A DNA stretch of 64,000 bases. Origin: Aureococcus anophagefferens (taxonomy: Eukaryota > Sar > Pelagophyceae > Pelagomonadales > Pelagomonadaceae). Position numbers and translations under genes: made by a program. A model generated the notes under the pieces. That model was given only the letters and a program-made list of their open reading frames with translations, was not told the origin of the DNA and did no database searches. Below, one piece after another: positions 31,401-38,741 of the stretch (the first letter of the stretch is position 1; every line of letters starts with the position of its first letter). The stretch lies in contig NW_008705566.1 in the NCBI RefSeq assembly GCF_000186865.1, positions 611,807 to 675,806 on the forward strand, given 5' to 3'.

Positions 31401-31453
31401 ACCCGCGGCAAGAAGCGCCGCTTCGGCTTCTTCGCGGGCGGCGGGTCGCACAT
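28425..31453 (-). CDS. RGG-rich, acidic nuclear-type protein of unknown function, interrupted by a 472-bp TIR element; incomplete
   Basis: Start ATG at 31453 (MCDPPPAKKPKRRF). Order: basic N-terminus, three tandem GFAK units, an RGG/GGR box (residues 60-95), a helical region with DEFNTQQLSQIAFNATRSG that recalls the repeats of RAP/FAST-type RNA-binding proteins, a long acidic/Pro region, a SHOCT-like helix pair (ALFDEGLLTTDEYQTKKKE, residues about 405-425), and Lys-rich patches KKRKRPKQRP and KKRKRSKVKVK. The element at 28814-29285 splits a segment that, without it, reads AHRVKRGTSLHLTRED. After KSAFDS (about 28610) the frame must shift by one base to continue as AEHMGILALARAEVA and a CRECRATYSGF...CRICPRG double-Cys segment that enters the N gap. 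RNA-related nuclear function is a guess from composition. Confidence 0.5.
28814..29285 (-). mobile_element. 472-bp TIR element with GGGTAAGGGT-rich subterminal sequence and perfect 8-bp duplication
   Basis: Terminal inverted repeats CAGGGCCACACAAGGG at both ends (16 bp, perfect) and identical 8-bp flanks GTGCCGCG (28806-28813 and 29286-29293). Subterminal regions carry several CCCTTACCC/CACCCGTACCC units in opposite orientation at each side, plus an AT-rich centre near 28985-29005 (poly-A and TATATATAT). Removing element plus one duplication deletes 480 nt and restores the host frame. Unlike introners A and B, the sense end is CCCTG, not CAG, so exact splicing at the edges is not available. 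Confidence 0.85.
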
Positions 31454-31773
31454 CGCAAGCGGTGAGCCGGTGCCTAACTCGCTCAACCTCGCCGATTTTT
31501 TCACCGAATGTGATTTTAGCTCGGACGGCCTCGGCCCGGCCGCGCAGGGCCGCTCTCAGCATCTGCGTCTGCGTCCACGCAGCCGCAGCCACGTCTACGT
31601 TTAATTCTGCGAGACGGCTCTTTTACATGGTCGGGTCGCGCATGGCGCGTACGATCCGCGGCGGACCGCGCGGCGACGGAGCGATGACCCGTCGGTTGTT
31701 CGGACGATTCGGTGGAGTTGTTTAGCTCGGCGATTTACCGTGGTAACTCCAGGCTTGACACTTAGATCCACCT
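31454..31773. other. Intergenic region, no gene seen
   Basis: Lies upstream of the RGG-rich gene (minus strand) and downstream of the F-box-like gene's stop. Mixed composition with no repeat or RNA gene that I can see. Confidence 0.4.
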
Positions 31774-33027
31774 CTACGTCAAGAACCGCGCCGCGTCCGT
31801 CGACGTGTCGCCGACGGGCCCCTCGAGCAAGCGGTCCAGCACGACGTTCAGCTCCGTCGAGCAGAACCCGCGGGCCGAGCACCAGCGCCAGCGGGGCCAC
31901 CGGGCGTCGCGAATCAGGACCGCGGACGACGACGCGCGCCGCGAGTCGAGGTCGTCCTTGTCGTGGCCCGTGCCGTCCTCGCCGTCGACGACGACGTAGA
32001 CCGCCGGGTCCTCGTTGAGCAGGCCGTCGTCGGCGTCGTCGTCGGGGTCCAGGCCTATTGTTCGCGGGGGTCGCGGCGGGGGCGGGCGAACGAGACGTAC
32101 CGATGTCGACGATGAACAGCCTCCGCGCGACGCGGTCGCCCTCGCCGAGCGTGCGCAGCGCGAGACGGCTCGAGAGCTCCAGCGCGCGGACCGTGTTGAT
32201 CAGCAGGGGGCTGTAGCCTACGGATTTGTCGTGACGTTCGGTCGGGTTCGCGTACTACTCACCGCACTCCTTGACCGTGTTCTTGATCGTCGAGATGCGG
32301 CTCCTCGCGAGGACCGTGCGATGTCTGCAAGGGCGCGGCGGTCCGACGGCGCGGGCCCGGGGAGCGACGAGGCTCTCGCGCGACCTCCGCTCGGCGGCCG
32401 GCGGATCCCCCGGACGAGCCGCGCGAACACTCGAGACGCCGGGAAAACGCACTCCCGCCGCATCGCGCGCATGTTGTCGAAGGTCAGGAAGATCTGGGGC
32501 TGCGCGGGCCCGCCGGCCTTCTCGATCGTCGACCGCCGCGGGTCGTCGAGCATCGCTCGGACCTAAACCGCGACGTCTTCAGGGCGCGACGTCGCGTCGC
32601 AAAATGATGACGCACCTCGCAGGCGCCGAGGAGCGTCGAGAAGCCGCCGCGCGCCCCGGAGGACTGCGCCCAGCGCCGCGCCCAGCCTGCGCGCCCGGGC
32701 GCCCGCGTCGACGGCGCGACGACGACGTTCGACGAGCGATGAGCGGCTTTCGAGCGAGCGGCTTTCGAGCGAGCTTCTCGGCGAACGATGGAACGACGCG
32801 CCGCCGAAGGGAGCCGCCCACGCGCCGCCCCAGAAGAACAGGACAGACGCCGCCCAAGGACGGGGCTGCTCCTGGAGCCGCTCCTCCCAGTCGCTCTCGA
32901 GCAGGCTGTCGCAGTCCAGGCCCGAGGCCCGCGCGGCGAAGACGTCGCCCGTCCGGAGAAACAACAAGATCACGCGGACGCAGTCGTCGTCGAGCGGCAG
33001 CCAGCCCATCACCCGGGAGGAGCCCAT
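31774..33027 (-). CDS. F-box-like protein gene, at least five exons
   Basis: Exon 1 starts at ATG 33027 and encodes GWLPLDDDCVRVILLFLRTG, an F-box-like helix, then SLLESDWEERLQEQPRPWAA. Later exons I can place: one starting 32562 (VRAMLDDPRRSTIEKAGG...FLTFDN, end near 32471), 32324-32263 (ARSRISTIKNTVKECG), 32217-32101 (YSPLLINTVRALELSSRLAL...RRLFIVDI) and 32054-31774 (LDPDDDADDGLLNEDPAVYV...DAARFLT). Introns 32218-32262 (45 nt, GTGAGT donor) and 32055-32100 (46 nt, GTACGT donor) are very short and canonical. The junction between exon 1 and the 32562 exon is unresolved; the space carries a CGGCTTTCGAGCGAG tandem repeat (32745-32780). If the F-box is real, this is a substrate adaptor of an SCF ubiquitin ligase. 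Confidence 0.5.
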
Positions 33028-33162
33028 AGACAGAAGATCTGGTGCACCGTATCCATGCGTTTGAAAGCTTGAAGTCTGAGAGCTTCGGCCGCTGTAACTG
33101 TGCGCCGCCGTGGTCGGACAGCAGCAGTAGTGCGACGACCGGGTCCGCGTCGCCAATAGAAG

Positions 33163-34431
33163 ATGTCGACGGCTCGAAAACCGTCGATGGTGAAGACGCT
33201 GCCCGTGTTCTCGCCCATCCCGCCGCCGAAGAAGGAGCCCGCGCACAACTTCCACCCCATCCAGGAGTACGACCCCGACGGGCGCCAGGACGTGCTCGAC
33301 GGCATGGCGCTGACGCTCGCCGAGTACGTCGGCGCCGCCGGCGCGGCGTCCGTGACGTTCGGGAACGAGCCGCGGACGTCGCCCGGCGCGCGGTCGACGT
33401 CCAAGAGCAAGGTCCGGTTCACGCCGGGCACCGCGGGGAGCGACGGCGGCCTGCTCGACGGCGAGGGGCCCGTCGTGCCCGACAGCAAGGCGCTCTGGCG
33501 CATGCCGCCACCCGCGGCGTTCTCCTACGACTGGAAGTTCGACGCGCCGAAGCGCGTCATCGTCCACGGCGGCGGCCGGCGTCGGAGATGTTCCGAGGCT
33601 CCGTCAAGCCGAGAAGTCGTTTCCGAGAGTTTTGATCGCTCGTCCATGCACTCGGACCGCCGTCCGGCGCCGACGTCGGCTCGAGCCGCGCGCGGCGGCG
33701 CGCGCGGCCGTCGAGAGGCGTTCCGTGGAACGCGCGCGGCTTCACGCCGTCGAGAGGCGCTCCGTGGAACGCGCCGAGGCCGTCGAGAGGCGCTTCGTGG
33801 AACGCTACACTCCGCCTCGTCCGGAGCCCGCGAACCCGTGACGTACGCACCTGCGCAGGCGTCGACGTGAACACGAAGCGCGAGACGTCGATCCTGACGT
33901 CCTCGGAGACGCCCGCGGCGACGTCGCACCGCGAAGGCGCGCTGCCGCCCATCGACGCGCTGTCGCCCGTGGAGCGGAAGCGGCGGAAGCGCATCGAGCG
34001 CAACCGCCGGAGCCTCCGGACGCCCTGGCTCCCGTCCGCGGGCCACGTCCGCCGCGCGCCCATCGCGCCGAACGGCGCCTACCTCTTCCCCCACGCGAGC
34101 TCGTCGCTCCTGGCGAAGTCCTGCAAGCGCCGCCGCGACCGGAAGCTGAAGGTGGAGCTGCGGGTGGCAGTGTCTGTTCTGGGCCGCGCGCGCCGCGGCG
34201 CGTCGCCGCGGGCCCCCCCCCTGGAGTCCTCCCGGGAGCCCCTGGCGACGCGCTTGACCTCCATTCTCTCGCAGGCGAGCGCTCGAGCGCGACCTCGTCG
34301 CCGACGCGCCCAAGACCCACACGGAGAGCGAGCACCGCGGCCGCATCATCGGCGACATGCTCGACCTGCGGGAGGAACTCGTCCGCACGATCGCGTCGCC
34401 CTGGGTGCCGAGGATGGGGCGGTGCCGGTAA
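33163..34431 (+). CDS. Unknown 287-aa basic protein, three exons
   Basis: Exons 33163-33568, 33859-34159 and 34275-34431 sum to 864 nt (288 codons). Both introns are GC-AG: 33569-33858 and 34160-34274. Exon 1 encodes MSTARKPSMVKTLPVFSPIP and a helical segment RQDVLDGMALTLAEYVGAAG; exon 2 carries PIDALSPVERKRRKRIERNR and HASSSLLAKSCKRRRDRK; exon 3 carries an amphipathic helix ALERDLVADAPKTHTESEHR. The junctions read VIVHGVDVNTKRE and VELRALERDLV. I recognise no domain; the basic helical character would suit a nuclear or cytoskeletal adaptor. No ATG-proximal targeting signal. Confidence 0.55.
33569..33858 (+). mobile_element. Intron with family A remnant and tandem repeats
   Basis: The 290-nt GC-AG intron holds a family A-like string CCGAGAGTTTTGATCGCTCG (about 33623-33642). 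It also holds three copies of an approx. 35-bp unit with core CCGTCGAGAGGCG...CGTGGAACG at 33708-33815. Edges GCGGCGGC / GCGTCGAC match 6 of 8, consistent with an old target duplication. I read it as an aged introner that later acquired a minisatellite. Confidence 0.5.
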
Positions 34432-34650
34432 AGATGCGTGTGAAGCTCGAGGCGTGTACAGCTCTCGGGTGAAAGAATTGAGAGCTCCGAACGAAATGCA
34501 CGGAGGGCGAGTTCAAACATCGAATCTGGAGCGATTACCCCAGCAAATCAAAAAGTAGCGCCTCAAACCGACCAGAAATGGTCGGTGTTTGGATACCGGC
34601 CTAGGTTCCCCTGGGTTGGTTTCACAACAAGGGCTCCACCGATACCTCTC

Positions 34651-34728
34651 GCAGTTTTGGCCGAGCGGTCTAAGGCGCCAGTTTAAGGCACTGGTCTTCG
34701 GGCGCGGGTTCGAATCCCGCAGACTGTA
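34651..34728 (+). tRNA. tRNA-Leu(AAG)
   Basis: Acceptor stem GCAGTTT pairs with AGACTGT (with G-U pairs), D-arm GGCCGAGCGGTCTAAGGC, anticodon arm CCAGT-TTAAGGC-ACTGG gives anticodon AAG, short variable arm, T-arm GCGGGTTCGAATCCCGC, discriminator A. A T-rich terminator follows at 34731. This copy has no insertion and serves as reference for the two related copies at 36.2 and 36.7 kb. Confidence 0.9.
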
Positions 34729-34842
34729 CTTATTTTTTGCTCGTCTACACGTCCAACACCCCCCGACGACGGTCGTGGTTTTTTTTTTGTTTTTTAGGCA
34801 GGCGACGACGCGGGTGGCGATTTTGCTCGGTCTCGATCGAGA

Positions 34843-36230
34843 TGGGCGTCCTCCAGAACCTCTCTCGTGCCGTGGAGCCGGCATACGCAGCCCGTGCGCC
34901 GCCCAAAGCGGCCCGCGACACCCTCATGATGTCCTGCGACGCACCGCGCCGGCCGACGGCGTCATCTGAGCGCTTCAGTCGCGCGACGCCGACGATTTGG
35001 AGCACGGGAGAGCGCGCGGGCGTGCGTTTGGCGCTGAAAGTCCACGAAGTTCGCCGAGACGTTCACAGAGCCTACACCAGATGCAGACCAACGCCTGGGC
35101 CGGTGCGGGCTCGTCCCCGACGCCGGGATCTCTCGTCTCGCGGCGCGTCGGCTCGGGAAAACGCCGTCGTTCCGGCGGCGCCCGCGCCGAAGCTCCTGAG
35201 GTGCGCGGCGGGCGTGGACTGCTTCGAGAACCCGTGCCTCGGGCGGGAGCCGGGGGCCAACGGGTGCGGGCTCGTCCCCGACGCCGGGATCTCTCGTCTC
35301 GCGGCGCGTCGGCTCGGGAAAACGCCGTCGTTCCGGCGGCGCCCGCGCCGAAGCTCCTGAGGTGCGCGGCGGGCGTGGACTGCTTCGAGAACCCGTGCCT
35401 CGGGCGGGAGCCGGGGGCCAACGGGTGCGGGCTCGTCCCCGACGCCGGGATCTCTCGTCTCGCGGCGCGTCGGCTCGGGAAAACGCCGTCGTTCCGGCGG
35501 CGCCCGCGCCAAAGCTCCTGAGGTGCGCGGCGGGCGTGGACTGCTTCGAGAACCCGTGCATCGGGCGGGAGCCGGGGGCCAACGGGTGCGGGCTCGTCCC
35601 CGACGCCGGGATCTCTCGTCTCGCGGCGCGTCGGCTCGGGAAAACGCCGTCGTTCCGGCGGCGCCCGCGCCGAAGCTCCTGAGGTGCGCGGCGGGCGTGG
35701 ACTGCTTCGAGAACCCGTGCCTCGGGCGGGAGCCGGGGGCCAACGGGTGCGGGCTCGTCCCCGACGCCGGGATCTGTTCGTTCTCGAGTCCGAGAAGCGC
35801 GTCCGAGCTCATCAAGGCCGCGGCCGCGCGCGCCAAGGCGGACCCGGACGCGCCCGAGGGTTTGCCCGTGGACATGGCGCGGAAGACGCACAAGGGCGCC
35901 AAGGGCGTCGCGGGCGCGCTCGCGCGCGCGCAGCTCGCGACGGCGTCGTTGGGCAACTTCGACGCGATGCGACGACGCTCGAGACGGGCATCTAATGCGC
36001 CCAGTGGTCCACGGACGGCGACGCGCCCAAGGGCGTCCAGGGCATCGTGTCCGGGCTCCACGAGAAGTCGGACCGCGACCAGCGCGCGCTGCTGCGGCCG
36101 CGCCGTGACGACCGCCACCGCGCGCGGCGGCGACGCGCGGACGTTCTGCCTCTGGGCCCTCTTCGGCGCGGGCGACGCGCCCGACGGCTGCCGAGCGTGT
36201 CGAATTGGTCACTGGTTCCATTCTTCCTCA
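34843..36230 (+). CDS. Uncertain plus-strand gene, RRS1-like tail, interrupted by a 161-bp tandem repeat
   Basis: An ATG at 34843 opens MGVLQNLSRAVEPAYAARAP with stop near 35360 only after entering the repeat array. After the array, one frame reads SSPRSASELIKAAAARAKAD, then KTHKGAKGVAGALARAQLA and TASLGNFDAM. The last piece resembles the TASxGxFD motif of ribosome-biogenesis factor RRS1. Each repeat unit can read GVDCFENPCLGREPGANGCG, but the 161-bp period changes frame every copy, so a coding role needs splicing. I cannot place exon borders; this may be a broken gene. Downstream, coding-like sequence runs into a tRNA-derived segment at 36189. Confidence 0.25.
35100..35775. repeat. 161-bp tandem repeat, about four copies
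   Basis: The anchor TGCGGGCTCGTCCCCGACG starts at 35104, 35265, 35426, 35587 and 35748, an exact period of 161 bp. Copies are nearly identical (a few substitutions, for example near 35510 and 35560). The array has no stop codons in several frames on both strands, which creates long spurious frames. Confidence 0.95.
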
Positions 36231-36293
36231 CTGTCTAAGGCGCCAGTTTAAGGCACTGGTCTTCGGGCGCGGGTTCGAATCCCGCAGACTGTA
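36189..36293 (+). pseudogene. 5'-truncated tRNA-Leu(AAG) copy carrying the D-loop insertion
   Basis: From 36233 to 36293 it is identical to the tRNA-Leu(AAG) at 34651-34728. Upstream it has GCCGAGCG followed by a 35-nt segment (36198-36232) that is about 90% identical to the D-loop insertion of tRNA-Leu(CAG) at 36656-36690. The 5' acceptor strand is missing: the preceding bases do not pair with AGACTGT. So it is a chimera of the other two genes. A T-run follows. Confidence 0.75.
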
Positions 36294-36638
36294 CTTTCTT
36301 TTTTGTTTTTGAATCTCACAAACTTTTTTTTTGTCTCGCAATCTCACAAAACGTCCTAGTAACGCATGTGGGTTTTTTTTTTAAGGATTTGGGGTCTACA
36401 CAGTCGAAAGCGACTGCGTTTCACGCATGCTGTTTTTTTTGTGCGAATCCTGTCGTTTGCCACTCGCAACACGATCGCCCAACCCCAGTTCGCGCGCGCG
36501 AGCTGCGTCTGACGACGCTGCACTAGTGCGCTGAACGCGCGCCAATCGCGTTCTCGAGAATGAAGTAGCACTTCACGGTTATTTGGACGTCTCGAAACCG
36601 TTTTCAGAATCTAACAAATTTGCGCGTTTTCGCGTGGT
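36294..36638. other. AT-richer intergenic region between tRNA copies
   Basis: Several long T-runs (36297-36335, 36372-36382, 36430-36440) and no open frame of interest. No further tRNA or snRNA recognised. Confidence 0.5.
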
Positions 36639-36755
36639 GCGGTTCTGGCCGAGCGAGTCGAATCGGTCACTGGTTCCATTCGTCCTCACTGTCTAAGGCG
36701 CTAGTTTCAGGTACTAGTCTCTTCGGAGGCGTGGGTTCGAACCCCACGGACCGTA
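36639..36755 (+). tRNA. tRNA-Leu(CAG) with a 35-nt insertion in the D-loop
   Basis: Acceptor GCGGTTC / GGACCGT with discriminator A; anticodon arm CTAGT-TTCAGGT-ACTAG (anticodon CAG); variable arm with CTCTTCGGAG hairpin; T-arm GTGGGTTCGAACCCCAC. Between GGCCGAGCG and GTCTAAGGC, which are contiguous in the 34651 gene, sits a 35-nt insert (36656-36690). Removing it leaves 82 nt, a standard tRNA-Leu length. No intron is present at the usual 37/38 position. Poly-T terminator at 36757. Confidence 0.85.
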
Positions 36756-37119
36756 TCTTTTTTTTTGTTATATGGAGGTAGGTGTTTTTTTTTGTTTATA
36801 GAGGTAGGTGTCGTGTGGTTGTTTTCGTTTGGTGGTATTAGTATTGTGGGAGTTTTAGAATGACACGGTCGGCGGCGAGAACGGTCGGCGGCGAGCCCGC
36901 GACGGACGAGACGGCTCGAGCGACGACACCAACGAGGTCGACGACTACCACGAGTCCAAGCGCGACGAGTCGGCGACGCCCTACGAGACGGCGGCCGCCG
37001 ACGAGCCTGATCCCGGCCCATGACGGCGCACCGTGACCTCGAGCCGACGTCACCCAGCGGCACGGCGTCGCTCGACGCCTGCGATGCCTACTACCGCACG
37101 CCCATTCACTGGTTGAAGT
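36756..37119. other. Intergenic region downstream of tRNA-Leu(CAG)
   Basis: Starts with the pol III T-run, then two copies of GAGGTAGGTG (about 36775 and 36802). GC-rich sequence follows, including GGTCGGCGGCGAG twice near 36867 and 36881. No gene recognised. Confidence 0.4.
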
Positions 37120-37335
37120 TTCCCGGACCCCGCCGGACGCCGCCGGACGCCGCCGGACGCCGCCGGACGCCGCCGGACGCCGCCGGACGCGCGGCGCCGG
37201 ACGCCGCCGGACGCCGACTCAGGACCTGAGCCGGACGCCGCCGGACGTCGCCGGACGTCGCAGGACGCCGCCGGACGCCGGCTCCGGACGCGAGTCCGGA
37301 CGCGGCCGGACGCCGACGCCGGGCTTCCGGACGCA
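37120..37335. repeat. GC minisatellite with CCGGACGCCG core
   Basis: Roughly twenty variants of a 9-12 base unit built on CCGGACG(CC)G lie head to tail, interrupted by short spacers. A second, more degenerate block with the same core lies at about 37440-37610. Confidence 0.85.
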
Positions 37336-37371
37336 AAGTTCCAAACCGGTCCGCCCTTTCGCCTGTCTCCC

Positions 37372-37406
37372 GTATCTGCCCATATCTTTAAGATATGGGC
37401 AGATAC
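37372..37406. repeat. Perfect 17-bp-arm hairpin between the two minisatellite blocks
   Basis: GTATCTGCCCATATCTT (37372-37388), a single T, then its exact inverse (37390-37406). The near-absence of a loop means it would extrude as a cruciform rather than a normal stem-loop. It is AT-rich in an otherwise extremely GC-rich block. Confidence 0.9.
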
Positions 37407-37847
37407 AGGCGACGCGAAGCCCGAGACTTGGTCGACCGCGATCCGACACCCGACTCGGAGCCGGACGCCACCGGACGTCGCTGGGCGTCGCCGGGCGTCG
37501 CCGGGCGCCCGCCGGCTCGGCGCTGGACGCGGAGTCCGGACGCGGCGCGGCCGCCGGCGGGCCGCGACTCCCGGCCCGGCGCCGCTCGGCCCGGGCGTGA
37601 CGGTTGAGGCGGCGCCCGGCGGAGCGCCACGGTCGTCGCGGCGCGTCGACGACGGCGGCTCCAAATAAACCGCCGCTCGCTCTCACGACACGCATTTGTG
37701 TCGCGCACAAGAGGCTGCGGCGACGGCGAGACCGTGAATCTTTCCAACTAGGGCCGATACAAGGATCGACTCGATCCTGTTTTGCCAAATCAATCAAATT
37801 CGACCAAAGCTTGTGTCAAACGGCGCGAGTTCGGGTTGGTGGTTCTA

Positions 37848-37960
37848 GACATTGTGGCCGAGTGGTTAAGGCGATTGACTAGAAATCAATTCCCGTTCGA
37901 TTTTCAGCGCACCGCGCGTAATCCGTCCGAGGGTCGCAGGTTCGAGTCCTGTCAATGTCG
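37848..37960 (+). tRNA. tRNA-Ser(AGA) with an enlarged (45-nt) variable region
   Basis: Acceptor GACATTG / CAATGTC pairs perfectly, discriminator G as expected for serine, D-arm GGCCGAGTGGTTAAGGC, anticodon arm ATTGA-CTAGAAA-TCAAT (anticodon AGA), T-arm GCAGGTTCGAGTCCTGT. The variable region (37891-37935) is 45 nt; TCCC and GGG at its two sides can pair. About 30 nt between CGA (37898-37900) and CGA (37928-37930) appear inserted; without them the tRNA would be 83 nt. Poly-T terminator follows at 37961. Confidence 0.85.
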
Positions 37961-38130
37961 TTTTTTTGTTGTTTTTTTTTTGTTTTGTTTTTTTTTGTTT
38001 TTTTTTTGTATTGGAGTGGTTTTTTTTGTTGTATTGGAGGTTTGAGTTGATGTTGTTGTAGTTTTTTTTTGTATTGGAGGTTTGAGTTGATGTTGTTGTA
38101 TTTTTTTTTGGGTGAGAGTGTTATAAAGTG
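37961..38130. repeat. T/G-rich tract with a 30-bp direct repeat
   Basis: Downstream of tRNA-Ser. The 30-bp unit starting GTATTGGAGGTTTGAG occurs at 38031-38060 and 38071-38100, each followed by a T-run. It is the most AT-rich part of the window. Confidence 0.85.
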
Positions 38131-38368
38131 TCAAATGTAAGTTGGGTCACTGGGTTGATGTAAGTTGGGTTGATGGTACGTGCACAAAGGACAATGTTGC
38201 TTTTGTGCGCTGCGACGGACGACATTTAGGTCTCATGCTATGACGCTGCGACGAAGAGCCGTACGACAATGACATCTACAACACCACCAAACTCGAACAA
38301 ACACCGCAAGCTCCCACAACAACCTAGGATCAAACAGCGACGCACCATAACACACAAAAAAACGCAAA

Positions 38369-38551
38369 ATCGCCCTACGACGACGACGACGCGCCGCTCG
38401 TCGCCGAGATCAAGGATCGCGCGCGCAAGGCCTTCGCGCGCAAGGACATGCCCGTCTGCGACGCGCTCTACACGAAGGCCATCAAGACGCTGCCCGACGC
38501 GCCCCTCTCCAGCAATCGGAGCGCCGTGCGGCTCACGCTGGGGCGAAGGAG
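38369..38551 (+). other. TPR-like coding fragment
   Basis: One frame reads APLVAEIKDRARKAFARKDM, then CDALYTKAIKTLPDAPLSSN and RSAVRLTLG, a convincing single TPR motif of the Hsp70/90 co-chaperone type, then runs into RRRHWTPGQG and a stop. No ATG close upstream and no obvious splice partner. It may be an exon of an unresolved gene or a broken duplicate. Confidence 0.35.
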
Positions 38552-38741
38552 ACACTGGACCCCCGGCCAAGGTTGACAGAGGGCATGGAGTAGCTCCTCG
38601 CGTAGCTCCTCCTTCTCCGCCGCCGCCGCGCACCAAAGCGCCCAAAACCACCACAAAAGGCCACCCAAGAGCCTCGTCAACACACACACGCACTAGTCGT
38701 CGAAGCAAAAACACCAGAGCACACCACAACAACAAAACCCA

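Noticed and set aside
34962..36221. Minus-strand frame of 419 codons with internal repeats
   Set aside because: It is produced by the 161-bp tandem array, which lacks stops on both strands. The repeats change frame each copy and no homologous domain is visible.
35100..37610. Possible CRISPR array
   Set aside because: The repeats are contiguous tandem units or minisatellites without unique spacers, and the sequence is eukaryotic.
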